Shown one piece after another: positions 16,313 through 25,081 of a DNA stretch of 37,869 nt. Both the position numbers and the translations under genes were made by a program. Positions within the stretch are counted from its first letter, which is position 1. Each line of letters starts with the position of its first letter. The notes beneath the pieces were generated by a model. That model was not told where the DNA came from. It was given only the letters and a program-made list of their open reading frames with translations, and made no database searches. This DNA comes from Campylobacteraceae bacterium (GTDB taxonomy: Bacteria > Campylobacterota > Campylobacteria > Campylobacterales > Sulfurovaceae), in assembly GCA_027065385.1 (NCBI GenBank), contig JAMOOP010000105.1:1-37869 (forward strand), read 5' to 3'.

Positions 16313-17285
16313 TTGTAAAGATAGGCTAATGGAGGGTAAAAATCTATTAGCCTTTTCAGCAGGAGTTGACTCTTCGGCACTATTTTTCTTACTTTTAAAA
16401 AATAAAATCAAATTTGATATTGTACTTGTAAACTATGGTATTAGAAAGCAAAGTATAGAAGAGGAGAGATATGCTCAATATCTTGCAAAAGAGCATAATC
16501 TAAAAGCCCATATCACAAAAGCTCCAAAATTTAGTACCAATTTTGAAAAAAATGCTAGAGATTTTAGATATAGTTTTTTTAAAAATTTAATAGATAAATA
16601 TAACTACACCAATCTAATAACAGCCCACCAATTAAATGACCAATTAGAGTGGTTTTTAATGCGTTTGGTTAAAGGTGCTGGAGTCAATGAACTTTTAGGA
16701 TTAGAAGAGATTTCAGAAAGAGAGAACTATACTCTAATTCGTCCTATATTAAACTATTCAAAAGATGAACTATTGGAGTTTTTAGAAAAAAATAGCTATA
16801 GATATTTTATAGATAGTAGTAATAGTAATGAGAAATATGAGAGAAACTATTTTAGAAAAGAGTTTTCAAATCAACTTATAGATAAATATAAAAGTGGAAT
16901 AGAGAGAAGTTTTAAATATTTAAAAGAGGATAGGGATATTTTAATAAGTGGATATAGAGAGATTTTTTCATATAAAGAACTCTATATAATAAAAATAGAA
17001 AATAGCTCTATAAAAATAAGAGTAGTAGATAAATATCTAAAAAAACTAGGTTATCTTTTATCATCAGCCCAAAGAGAAGAGATTAAATATAATAACTCAA
17101 TAGTATTTGGTGGTAAATGGAGTATTGAATTAAATAGCAGTCTGCTTTTTATCTCTCCTTATATTAAAATAGTTATGCCAAAAAAATATAAAGAGGCGTG
17201 TAGAGTATCTAAAATACCCCCTAAAATTAGAGGATACTGTTATAGGCAAAGTATAAATCCTAATATCATTAAAATTATATTTTAA
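16299..17285 (+). CDS. tilS: tRNA(Ile) lysidine synthetase
   Basis: 328 aa. It converts C34 of tRNA(Ile) CAU to lysidine using ATP and lysine. The PP-loop is LLAFSAGVDSSALFF (residues 16-30; SAGVDS in place of SGGxDS). TAHQLNDQLEWFLMRLVKGAG is the family motif after it. The C-terminal part is diverged. It overlaps the bcp stop by 14 bp, which suggests translational coupling. An ATG at 16329 after ATAGG is an alternative start but would shorten the usual leader. An essential gene in this lineage. Confidence 0.95.
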   Translation: MLHLNCKDRLMEGKNLLAFSAGVDSSALFFLLLKNKIKFDIVLVNYGIRKQSIEEERYAQYLAKEHNLKAHITKAPKFSTNFEKNARDFRYSFFKNLIDKYNYTNLITAHQLNDQLEWFLMRLVKGAGVNELLGLEEISERENYTLIRPILNYSKDELLEFLEKNSYRYFIDSSNSNEKYERNYFRKEFSNQLIDKYKSGIERSFKYLKEDRDILISGYREIFSYKELYIIKIENSSIKIRVVDKYLKKLGYLLSSAQREEIKYNNSIVFGGKWSIELNSSLLFISPYIKIVMPKKYKEACRVSKIPPKIRGYCYRQSINPNIIKIIF

Positions 17286-17292
17286 AGAAGAA

Positions 17293-18414
17293 TTATCTTT
17301 TAGGAATAATCTTTTTAGAAATCATTAAAATAAGACCTATACTAATACAAGAAGCTACAATTTGTGAACCACCATAACTTAGAAATGGTACAGCAATACC
17401 TTTAATTGGTGTAATTCCAGATATACCAAAACTATTAATTAAAAATGATAGTGCTAAAAGCAGGGCAACACCTACACAAAATAGATAGTATATGGGATTT
17501 TCCACTCTAGCAGCTATTTTAAATATTCGAAATATTATAAATAATATAGTTAAAACTACTACTAATATGGATATAAAACCTAACTCCTCTATCATTCCAG
17601 ATAGTACAAAATCTGTGTGAACCTCTGATAGAAATCCTAGTTTATATTGACCATTTCCTAAACCTTGACCCCAAAAGCCACCATGATTTATAGCATCTAG
17701 TGAATTACTAATTTGATATGTTTCTAATCTATTTGCTGAATTATCAAAAGATAAAAACCACTCTTTTATTCTTTTTACTCTGTGTGGTTGTGTAATAATT
17801 AGCAAACTAAGCCCCATTAATCCTATACCTAGAAGTATTGAAAAGAAACGAAAACTACTTCCTACTAGTACAAATAGAACTAGAAGTGTTATAGATATTA
17901 CTATTGTTTGTCCTAAATCTTTTTGAAAAACTGCTATAAGTAGAGTTGATAAAAATAGTATAAATAGATATGGCACAAAAATGCTTATTTCATCTTTAAG
18001 CTCCATAGCTCCTCTTGGTAGTCTTGTACGAACAAGACTTAAAGAGATAAACATAATAAATCCTATTTTATAAAATTCAACAGGTGTAATAGAGATTGCT
18101 CCAAAATCTATCCATCTTTTAGCTCCACCTACACTTCTTACAAAACTTTCAGATAGTAGAGGCATTATTAATAAAATAGCTAAAAAAAATAGAAATAGAA
18201 TAATCCCAATAGGTTTAAACCATACATCTGCATCTAATTTAGAAATTAGTACCATAAATCCAATACCAACTATTACAGCTATTAGTTGTCTTGTAAAAAA
18301 GTGTGTATCTGTAAAACCATGTTGAATTATAGTATAAGATGATAGTGAATAGCTCATTAGCAGACCGATTAATAGTAGAAGAGTGGTTGCTCCAAAGAGT
18401 GGTTTGTCAATCAT
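17293..18414 (-). CDS. ftsW: SEDS-family peptidoglycan glycosyltransferase, FtsW type
   Basis: 373 aa with about ten membrane helices. Diagnostic stretches are GGAKRWIDFGAISITPVEFYKIGFI, GGFWGQGLGNGQYKLGFLSEVHTDFVLSGMIEELGF and the end SYGGSQIVASCISIGLILMIS. SEDS proteins polymerise lipid II glycan chains at the septum with a class B PBP. The divergent neighbour (18542) is such a PBP, favouring FtsW over RodA, although RodA is not fully excluded. The intergenic 127 bp carries both promoters. Convergent with tilS, 7 bp apart. Confidence 0.88.
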   Translation of the reverse strand: MIDKPLFGATTLLLLIGLLMSYSLSSYTIIQHGFTDTHFFTRQLIAVIVGIGFMVLISKLDADVWFKPIGIILFLFFLAILLIMPLLSESFVRSVGGAKRWIDFGAISITPVEFYKIGFIMFISLSLVRTRLPRGAMELKDEISIFVPYLFILFLSTLLIAVFQKDLGQTIVISITLLVLFVLVGSSFRFFSILLGIGLMGLSLLIITQPHRVKRIKEWFLSFDNSANRLETYQISNSLDAINHGGFWGQGLGNGQYKLGFLSEVHTDFVLSGMIEELGFISILVVVLTILFIIFRIFKIAARVENPIYYLFCVGVALLLALSFLINSFGISGITPIKGIAVPFLSYGGSQIVASCISIGLILMISKKIIPKR

Positions 18415-18514
18415 ATTTTTTTATCTCTTTTTTTTGTTAGTTTATGATATTTTATCCAAAATTTTTAAAAAAAATAGTAAAATGGTATCTTTATATATAA
18501 GATAAATTTAAAGT

Positions 18515-18520
18515 TATAAT
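18515..18520 (+). promoter_or_regulatory. -10 element for the ftsI-type gene
   Basis: TATAAT in AAGTTATAATATTT, 21 bp before the ATG at 18542; a TTAGGAAAAT ribosome-binding site follows. Confidence 0.5.
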
Positions 18521-18541
18521 ATTTAATTAGTTAGGAAAATA

Positions 18542-20452
18542 ATGGAAGAAGAGTATATAGATAATAAAATAATACAACATAGAAGTACTATCCTTTTGGG
18601 AATGTTTATATTAATTGCTCTTTTACTAATTGGATTTCTTATTACAATTATTAATACAATAAATAGTGATAGAGACACTTTTAATAAGTTTTCAACTATT
18701 AGAGATAGAGCTATTAGAGGTTCAATTATATCTGCTGATGGGTATTTTTTAAGTTATAGTCAAAAGCTATATAGAGCAGAGGTTAATACTAGAAGTATTG
18801 ACCCTAAGAAAAAAGACCTTTTTATTAATCTATTTAGTATCTATAGTGGAATATCAAAATATAAAATAGAGCAAAAATTTCTAAATAGCAAAGGTAAATC
18901 TATAAAGGGGAGAATTGTTTTAAGTAGAGATATTGATGTAAGATTAGCAAGTGACCTAAAATCATTAGGAATTAAAATGAATAAGATGAAAGTCTTTAGA
19001 CCTTTAAATAAAAATAGACCTCATCTAGTTTTAGGACTTGATATTATTGCCGATAATGAAAATAGATATTTTCCTCATAAAGATATTTTAACTCCAACTG
19101 TAGGTTATGTGCAGGTTAAAGAAAATAAAGGTTATAGGTCGCCTGTAGCTATAAAAGGATTAGAGAAATCTTATAATATGTATCTATCTTCAACTCAAGA
19201 TGGTTTAATTAAAGGGAAAAGAGATGTTTTAGGTACTGTTATTAGAACAGGTCAAAGTAAAGCTATTAAACGAATTGATGGTATGGATTTACATTTAAAT
19301 ATTGCACTAGATTTTCAAAAAAGTGTTGAAAAAGTTCTTGATAAAATGAAAAAACAGATTGGTGCAGATGAGATTTTAGTAGCAGTTATGAATTCAAAAA
19401 CAGGACAGATACTCTCACTTGCAACATCTGAAAGATTTAATCCAGAAAAAATCCATCAAAGAGATGTTAAATCATTAAATCCAAACTTTACAGAGTATCT
19501 TTATGAACCAGGTTCTGTTATAAAGCCTTTAACTCTATCTATTGCTTTAGAGAATAATAGAGTTGATTTATATAAAAAGATTAAATTGGGTGGAAAATAT
19601 AGAGTTAATGATAAATATACTATTACAGATGATGGTTATTTTAAATCTTTAACACCTAGAGGAGTTATTATATATTCATCAAATATTGGTATATCTAAGA
19701 TTGCATGGGAACTTTCAGGAAAAGAGCTTTATGATGGATTTAGAGCTTTTGGATTAGCACAAAGAAGTGGAATTGATTTATCAAAAGAGTTAAGAGGAAA
19801 AATAAAAGCTCCTTATCTTTTAGACTATCCAACATATAGTGCAAATAGTGCTTATGGATATGGTATGTATGTTAATTTTATTCAGTTAGTAAAAGCCTAT
19901 AGTGCATTTAACAATGACGGTATTGCAGTAACTCCTAAAATAGTAGATTTCTTGTCTGATAGTAAAAATAGACAGTATGATACAGAGATTGAAGTACCAT
20001 CTCTTAAGGCATGTTCAGCCAATACAGCACAATCTATTCATAATATTTTAGTTGATGTAGTAGAGAAAGGTACAGGAACAGCTGCTCAATATGATGGATT
20101 AGAGGTTGGAGGAAAAACAGGAACAGCACATATCACCCATAAAGGTAAATATGTGGATAAGTATCATAGTAGTTTTTACGGTTTTGTAAATGATAAATTA
20201 GGACATAAATATACTATAGGGGTACTTGCTATAAAGCCTAAAAAGGTATATTTTGCATCACAAACTTCAGCACCTGTATTTCATAATGTAGTTGAAGAGA
20301 TGGTAAAATTTAACTATTTAGTACCAGATGAAAATATGGCTAAACTAGATTATAAAAGAAGAATAAATATGCGTAAAAGAAAACGGTCTGCTTATATTAG
20401 AAAAATAGAGCAATATAATAGAAGACATAGAGAGGCTAATATTAGTAAATAA
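18542..20452 (+). CDS. ftsI: Class B penicillin-binding protein (FtsI/PBP3 type)
   Basis: 636 aa. A cytoplasmic tail and one membrane anchor (about 17-39) precede a dimerisation domain beginning RAIRGSIISADG (57-67). The transpeptidase domain has SVIK (S325, K328), SSN (379-381) and KTGTA (525-529), all three catalytic motifs intact. It cross-links septal peptidoglycan. The basic tail after 600 (RRINMRKRKRSAYIRKIEQYNRR) is unusual in length. It is divergent from ftsW rather than in a dcw cluster. Assignment to FtsI over PBP2 rests on this pairing and on the anchor style. Confidence 0.87.
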   Translation: MEEEYIDNKIIQHRSTILLGMFILIALLLIGFLITIINTINSDRDTFNKFSTIRDRAIRGSIISADGYFLSYSQKLYRAEVNTRSIDPKKKDLFINLFSIYSGISKYKIEQKFLNSKGKSIKGRIVLSRDIDVRLASDLKSLGIKMNKMKVFRPLNKNRPHLVLGLDIIADNENRYFPHKDILTPTVGYVQVKENKGYRSPVAIKGLEKSYNMYLSSTQDGLIKGKRDVLGTVIRTGQSKAIKRIDGMDLHLNIALDFQKSVEKVLDKMKKQIGADEILVAVMNSKTGQILSLATSERFNPEKIHQRDVKSLNPNFTEYLYEPGSVIKPLTLSIALENNRVDLYKKIKLGGKYRVNDKYTITDDGYFKSLTPRGVIIYSSNIGISKIAWELSGKELYDGFRAFGLAQRSGIDLSKELRGKIKAPYLLDYPTYSANSAYGYGMYVNFIQLVKAYSAFNNDGIAVTPKIVDFLSDSKNRQYDTEIEVPSLKACSANTAQSIHNILVDVVEKGTGTAAQYDGLEVGGKTGTAHITHKGKYVDKYHSSFYGFVNDKLGHKYTIGVLAIKPKKVYFASQTSAPVFHNVVEEMVKFNYLVPDENMAKLDYKRRINMRKRKRSAYIRKIEQYNRRHREANISK

Positions 20453-20500
20453 TTATGTAAATTAATATTTATTAAAGTTTTTTTATGTTAGAGTTAGTGT

Positions 20501-21070
20501 ATGAGTTATATATTAAATCTAAAACAGGTAAAATTATCTCCAGATTTAGTTAAAAAACTATTTATAGTTTTTGCCATAACATCTATAATTATGGCTATTT
20601 TGCATTTTAGTAATAACTTTATTGCAGATAAAAAAGCTACTTCTTTAACATCTAAAATATCCACTCAAAACTCAATAACGGCTATTAGTAGTAATAAAAA
20701 AGATGGAGTAGTAAATGAGTATTATCCAAGTGGTGCTATTGAGTGGCAAAGTAGTTATAGAAATGGTTTAAAAAATGGTATTCAACGATGGTACAATACA
20801 CATAATGTTTTAGAGTGGGAGTGTAACTATAAAGATAATAAAAAAGATGGTTTAGAGACTATCTATTATCCTAATGGAAAGTTAAGAAGAGAGACTCACT
20901 ATAAAAAAGGAATGAAGCATGGTTGGGAGAGAGTCTATTTTAAAAATGAACAAATACAGATAGAGGTTCAATATTACAATAATATGTTACATGGTAGATA
21001 TAGAAAGTATAATAGAGATGGAAAATTGATATTTAATCATCGGTATGAAAACAATAAAAGAGTAAAATAG
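20501..21070 (+). CDS. Membrane-anchored MORN_2-repeat protein
   Basis: 189 aa. An N-terminal membrane helix (about 20-40) is followed by tandem MORN-variant repeats of 20-24 residues. They have the pattern Y-P-x-G-x-x-x-x-x-x-Y-x-x-G-x-x-x-G, for example YYPSGAIEWQSSYRNGLKNG, YYPNGKLRRETHYKKGMKHG and a last YNRDGKLIF. Such repeats form beta-hairpin rods, often facing the periplasm. No catalytic residues can be seen and the function is unknown. It follows the PBP gene by 48 bp and may be cotranscribed. Confidence 0.8.
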   Translation: MSYILNLKQVKLSPDLVKKLFIVFAITSIIMAILHFSNNFIADKKATSLTSKISTQNSITAISSNKKDGVVNEYYPSGAIEWQSSYRNGLKNGIQRWYNTHNVLEWECNYKDNKKDGLETIYYPNGKLRRETHYKKGMKHGWERVYFKNEQIQIEVQYYNNMLHGRYRKYNRDGKLIFNHRYENNKRVK

Positions 21071-21098
21071 GGTTTAAAAAATAAAAAAGGAATAAAAT

Positions 21099-21443
21099 AT
21101 GAGTCAACGAGATGATAAAATTGAAGCAATGATTGCAGAAGCAAAAAAATTAGGCTTAAATATTAGTGATGATTTAATTACAAAAGTGGTTATAGGATTA
21201 GGGCCATCTGTATATAAAAAGGCTAGTGAGTTAGTATCATGTAGTCAACCAAAAGAGTTAGAGACTGTTAGAGAGAGATTTTTAAAGAAAAAATTAGGGC
21301 TAACTAATAGTGATGAAGAGTTAGATAGTGCAATTAAAGAGGTGTGCGAAACACTTGGAACATCAAATAGAGCTAAAAAAAGAGTTCACTTCTATGCACT
21401 TTTAGCTATGAAATTTAATAAAGAGAGTGTTTATGACGCTTAA
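21099..21443 (+). CDS. DUF2853 family protein
   Basis: 114 aa, small and helical, with the family pattern of a LITKVVIGLGPSVY segment followed by ELETVRERFLKKKLGL and SNRAKKRVHFYALLA. No function is established. AAAAAAGG precedes the ATG. It ends just before a strong hairpin. Confidence 0.8.
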   Translation: MSQRDDKIEAMIAEAKKLGLNISDDLITKVVIGLGPSVYKKASELVSCSQPKELETVRERFLKKKLGLTNSDEELDSAIKEVCETLGTSNRAKKRVHFYALLAMKFNKESVYDA

Positions 21444-21446
21444 TTT

Positions 21447-21470
21447 AATTCACCTCTTTTGAGGTGAATT
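21447..21470. terminator. Bidirectional hairpin terminator
   Basis: A perfect 10-bp stem, AATTCACCTC (21447-21456) and GAGGTGAATT (21461-21470), with a TTTT loop, fills the gap between convergent genes. T/A tracts flank both sides, so it can serve both strands. Confidence 0.8.
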
Positions 21471-22799
21471 TTAAAAGTTAACTAATCCCTTAAATGTATT
21501 AATTAACATACTTTTTTCTTTTATATTTGGTAGCTCTTTACCTATTTTAGTAGTAGTAATTACAGAACGACCTAAAATTCTTTTTTTCCCATTTTTTAAT
21601 CTCGCCCCCCAATAGTTGTGCATAATAATAGGTTCACCATTTTTTTGTCCTAAATATATAGTAACATGACCAGGTACAACTAATAAAGAACGACAAGGTC
21701 TTCCATAGGCTAATATTGCATCCTCTTTTTCTTTTTCATTCATTCCTTTTAAAGAGATATATTCACCACTTTGTGCTTGTTGTTTTGAGTTTCTTGGAAG
21801 ATATATTCCAAATGGTGAGAAAAAGTCTCTTGTAAGTGTAGAGCAGTCTCTAGTTTTTAGTTTTCCACCCCAACCATAGGGTTCTCCTACTAGTTGTTTC
21901 CCTATAAAAGAGATATTAAATTTATTAAACTTTATAGGCTTTTTAGCAATAATATTAATCTGTTGAGGTTTAAGTTTTTTAATATATGCGTATCCCTTTT
22001 CATCTCTTAAAGCTACAAAATATTTATTGGTTTCTGTATCCATAGGAAAGATAGTACCTAATTTAATTAAAGATATTTCTCTTCCATTATCTATAAGTTT
22101 TAAATTATCAGTTGTTGATACTGCATATCTTGGTGTTTGAAACTTTTGTTGGAACTCTAGGGTTACAAATGCTATATTTTCACTTTTTACCCAACCAAAA
22201 GCAAAAGCTGTTTTTATATATGCCCACTTTTTATCTTTTGAAAAATGAGATACTCTTATGGGTGTATTTACATAGACTGAACTATTTTGATTGTAATCAA
22301 ATGGAAATCCCTCTCCTGTTTTACTTACAGTATAATAAAACTCCTCCTCTGTAGGATAGAGTTTTAAATTACTATGTTTTGTAATAACAGCTGGTCTATT
22401 TACACTCTCATATTCATCAAAATGTGAGTTTTTAATCTGATTTTTAAACCACTTTTTTGGTATTTTTTGCCCATATCTTCTATACATTTTTCTTTTAGCA
22501 AACATAAATTGCCAAGTTTTTTCACCCTCTTCCAATCCCATACTAGGCATACTCCATGGTTCAAAGAATTTTTCATTATATTTTCTATCATAATCTAACT
22601 GTTCATCAGGAGACATATATTCAGCTTGTTGGGCAAATTGTGTTGGGTCTTGTGGTATATCTATTGTATCCCTTACATCATTTGATGGCATATAATCTAT
22701 ATCACTCTTTTCTCTTTCACCTATTGTTAATATAGTCTCTGCTAAAAGTGAAGTTGATATTGTAGTTAATGCAGTAATGGCTAATATAAATTTTTTCAT
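21471..22799 (-). CDS. Secreted SH3b-NlpC/P60 peptidoglycan endopeptidase
   Basis: 442 aa. A Sec signal (1-20, SLLA|E) precedes two SH3b-like segments (about 135-210 and 220-285). A C40 papain-like peptidase follows (about 295-440), with catalytic C319 in RDCSTLTRDFF, H378 in VPGHVTIYLG and a likely third polar residue H394 in MHNYWG. Members cut gamma-D-Glu-diaminopimelate bonds in periplasmic peptidoglycan. A TATAAT -10 and AAAGGAAAA lie upstream on the minus strand. The N-terminal acidic stretch (30-100) is unassigned. Confidence 0.9.
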   Translation of the reverse strand: MKKFILAITALTTISTSLLAETILTIGEREKSDIDYMPSNDVRDTIDIPQDPTQFAQQAEYMSPDEQLDYDRKYNEKFFEPWSMPSMGLEEGEKTWQFMFAKRKMYRRYGQKIPKKWFKNQIKNSHFDEYESVNRPAVITKHSNLKLYPTEEEFYYTVSKTGEGFPFDYNQNSSVYVNTPIRVSHFSKDKKWAYIKTAFAFGWVKSENIAFVTLEFQQKFQTPRYAVSTTDNLKLIDNGREISLIKLGTIFPMDTETNKYFVALRDEKGYAYIKKLKPQQINIIAKKPIKFNKFNISFIGKQLVGEPYGWGGKLKTRDCSTLTRDFFSPFGIYLPRNSKQQAQSGEYISLKGMNEKEKEDAILAYGRPCRSLLVVPGHVTIYLGQKNGEPIIMHNYWGARLKNGKKRILGRSVITTTKIGKELPNIKEKSMLINTFKGLVNF

Positions 22800-22837
22800 T
22801 CTATTTTCCTTTTATAATTAATTATTTTAATATCTTA

Positions 22838-22843
22838 ATTATA
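22838..22843 (-). promoter_or_regulatory. -10 element for the NlpC/P60 gene
   Basis: TATAAT read on the minus strand (ATTATA as printed), 39 bp before the start codon at 22799. Confidence 0.45.
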
Positions 22844-22975
22844 ATCAAAATTATAGGATTTGTATATAGAAAATATTAGTTTATAAAAAAAAATTTAAAA
22901 GAGTTAAACATATACTATTAAGAATAAATAGTTTATATTTTCGATATTATTTAAAATAAACTTTAAGGAGATTAT

Positions 22976-23530
22976 ATGTTAAAAAAAATATTAATGATAG
23001 GTACTTTTTTGGGCTTATTTAGTGGTTGTGTAGCTGTTGACCCACAAGGAAGAGGTTACTCTATTGCTATTCCAATGAGTGTTATAAATTCAACTCTTGC
23101 AGAAAAATTTCCTGTTGAGCGAAAATTAACCTATGGAATAGTAAGTGGAAATTTAAATATCTCAAATCCAAATGTATTAGGTAAAAGTGGTAGTGATAAG
23201 TTAGGAGTTGGAACTTCATTTAAATTTACAAACTTTCTTATTCCTAATGGAATATCTGGAACTATTAATTTAGCATCGGGTATTAGATATGATGCTAAGA
23301 GTCAAAATCTCTATCTTAAAAATCCAATGGTGGAGACAATTAAGTTTCAAAATCAGTCTCTTATGAAAAATCTTCCTAATGGAATTCAAAATGCTATAGG
23401 TTTATTGATTGCTGAAACTATTGCTAAAAAACCTATATATAATCTTAAAAAGAGAGGTTCTGTAGTATCTGGATTTATTAGAGGTATTGATGTTCGTAAT
23501 GGACAGGTATATTTGACTTTTGGACTATAG
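22976..23530 (+). CDS. DUF1439 family lipoprotein (YceB-like)
   Basis: 184 aa. The lipobox is LFSGC (Cys18), so it is lipid-anchored. The body reads as the DUF1439 fold: IAIPMSVINSTLAEKFPVERKL, then amphipathic beta strands and a C-terminal PIYNLKKRG segment. The fold is a tubular lipid-binding type; the function is unknown. AAGGAGAT gives a strong ribosome-binding site. Three bases separate it from dgkA. Confidence 0.78.
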   Translation: MLKKILMIGTFLGLFSGCVAVDPQGRGYSIAIPMSVINSTLAEKFPVERKLTYGIVSGNLNISNPNVLGKSGSDKLGVGTSFKFTNFLIPNGISGTINLASGIRYDAKSQNLYLKNPMVETIKFQNQSLMKNLPNGIQNAIGLLIAETIAKKPIYNLKKRGSVVSGFIRGIDVRNGQVYLTFGL

Positions 23531-23533
23531 ATT

Positions 23534-23896
23534 GTGAATAATAAGCCTAAATATACTATTTTTAATAATGCCAAATATGCATTAGAGGGTTTGCTTCACG
23601 CTATAAAAAATGAGACATCTTTTAAAATAGAGTTAGCTTTTGCTACTCTATTTTTTCCTATTATCTATTTTATAGATTTTGAGCTTATATATAAACTCTC
23701 TCTTATTATTACATTTGTTCTAATTTTAATTGTTGAACTTATAAATTCATCTATTGAAAATGTAGTTGATTTAGTAACGAAAGAGAGAAACCCTTTAGCC
23801 AAATCGGCTAAAGATATTGGAGCTACAGCTGTGCTTTTTGCTGTTTTACTTCATATTTTATGTTGGATTATTATAGTTTTTAAGATTTACTATTAA
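23534..23896 (+). CDS. dgkA: Diacylglycerol kinase, small membrane type (GTG start)
   Basis: 120 aa. It phosphorylates diacylglycerol at the inner membrane to return it to phospholipid synthesis. It has three membrane helices and the signature ELINSSIENVVDLVTKERNPLAKSAKDIGA, in which the glutamates and the K-x-x-D are the active site. The start is GTG at 23534. It overlaps the end of the convergent PP-loop gene by 17 bp. Cotranscribed with the DUF1439 lipoprotein. Confidence 0.93.
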   Translation: MNNKPKYTIFNNAKYALEGLLHAIKNETSFKIELAFATLFFPIIYFIDFELIYKLSLIITFVLILIVELINSSIENVVDLVTKERNPLAKSAKDIGATAVLFAVLLHILCWIIIVFKIYY

Positions 23897-24869
23897 AAAA
23901 GTATTTTTGAGCCTCTTCTTTTGTAGTAAAGGGAGATACCTTTAATATCTTATCTCCTACTGTTACAGAGTAGATATTATCTATTGAACTTTTTGCATAA
24001 GTTATAGCAAGTTTTGCACCTAACTCTTTATCTTTAGAGGAGGCATCTTTACTTATAACAGAGTAAGGTCCTGCTATTGGTAGAGTTATTTTTATATATT
24101 TACTACTATCTACTTTTTGAAGTCCTTCATTATCATCTTTATTTCTTCCAACTACAAGTTTTGCACCATCTGGTAGTCTAAAGTGTCGTCCAAATTTAAG
24201 TAAATCAATATCAGATACACTAAATTCATCATATTCTATAAATTCACGAATTCTACTAGAGTAGTGAGCTTCTGTAAGCAGACAACCACCTCCTGCTGAT
24301 TCATACTCTTCCCAACCATACTTTTTAACTAAAGCTAACTGTCTCTCTCTACTTCTTCCTGAAATATCTAATAATTTTTCTCTATCTACCCAACCCTCTA
24401 TTTCAGGTGTTGTTGGTTCTAAAAGTTTTGCTGATAGTGGTCTTAGTATTAGCTTTTCCTCTTTATCATCTGCTAGTGAACTTACCTGTTTTAAAGCATC
24501 GGCTCTTTGACTCATTGGTCTTTGCCCTATAACTTCACCTGTAACTATAAATGACGCATTAAGCTCTTTCATAATACCTTTTGCCACTTTAAACATATAT
24601 CCATGACAATCTATACAAGGATTAAAGTTTTTTCCATATCCATATTTGGGGTCAAAAAGTATCTTTTGTAAATACTCCTCTCTTACATCAATAATTTTAA
24701 AGTCAGCTCCTACTAATTTAGCTCTTTTTTCTAATATATCTGTTATATCTTTTGTTCCACCAAAACCTGTTTTAATATAAACAGCTGTTACACTAACCCT
24801 TTGGTCAACTATAAGCTTAATAGCAATCATACTATCAAGTCCTCCACTAAATAAAGAAATTGCTCTCAT
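23880..24869 (-). CDS. MnmA-like PP-loop thiouridylase paralogue with possible NFACT-R-like C-terminus
   Basis: 329 aa. The PP-loop is LFSGGLDSM (6-14). A CxxC (NPCIDCHGYMF, C85 and C88) and a second cysteine site (SAGGGCLLTE, C196) correspond to the paired catalytic cysteines of MnmA-type tRNA thiolases. GEVIGQRPMS (111-120) is typical of this Campylobacterota-type group. The C-terminal half, with HFRLPDGAKLVVGRNKDDN, resembles the NFACT RNA-binding module rather than the MnmA tRNA-binding domain. The target tRNA position is unknown. Its minus-strand promoter has TATAAT at 24902-24907, and AAGGAGAT precedes the start. Confidence 0.8.
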   Translation of the reverse strand: MRAISLFSGGLDSMIAIKLIVDQRVSVTAVYIKTGFGGTKDITDILEKRAKLVGADFKIIDVREEYLQKILFDPKYGYGKNFNPCIDCHGYMFKVAKGIMKELNASFIVTGEVIGQRPMSQRADALKQVSSLADDKEEKLILRPLSAKLLEPTTPEIEGWVDREKLLDISGRSRERQLALVKKYGWEEYESAGGGCLLTEAHYSSRIREFIEYDEFSVSDIDLLKFGRHFRLPDGAKLVVGRNKDDNEGLQKVDSSKYIKITLPIAGPYSVISKDASSKDKELGAKLAITYAKSSIDNIYSVTVGDKILKVSPFTTKEEAQKYFFNSKS

Positions 24870-24901
24870 TTTATACTCTATCTCCTTGTTTTAATTATGC
24901 T

Positions 24902-24907
24902 ATTATA
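24902..24907 (-). promoter_or_regulatory. -10 element for the MnmA-like gene
   Basis: TATAAT on the minus strand in AGCTATAATAGC, 33 bp before the start codon at 24869. The remaining intergenic DNA up to 25081 shows only AT-rich sequence and an AAAGGATATAAT ribosome-binding site for the next gene. Confidence 0.5.
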
Positions 24908-25081
24908 GCTACTTTTACAAAAGATATAAAATTAGTTTAAACAGAAATTAATTTAATTTATATACCAAAAATCAAATAATCCTCTTTTTATACCTACTTT
25001 TAAATGATTTTATCTTACTAACAATAGTTTTATATTACAATAAGTATTCACTTAATATTTATTTAATTTAAAGGATATAAT

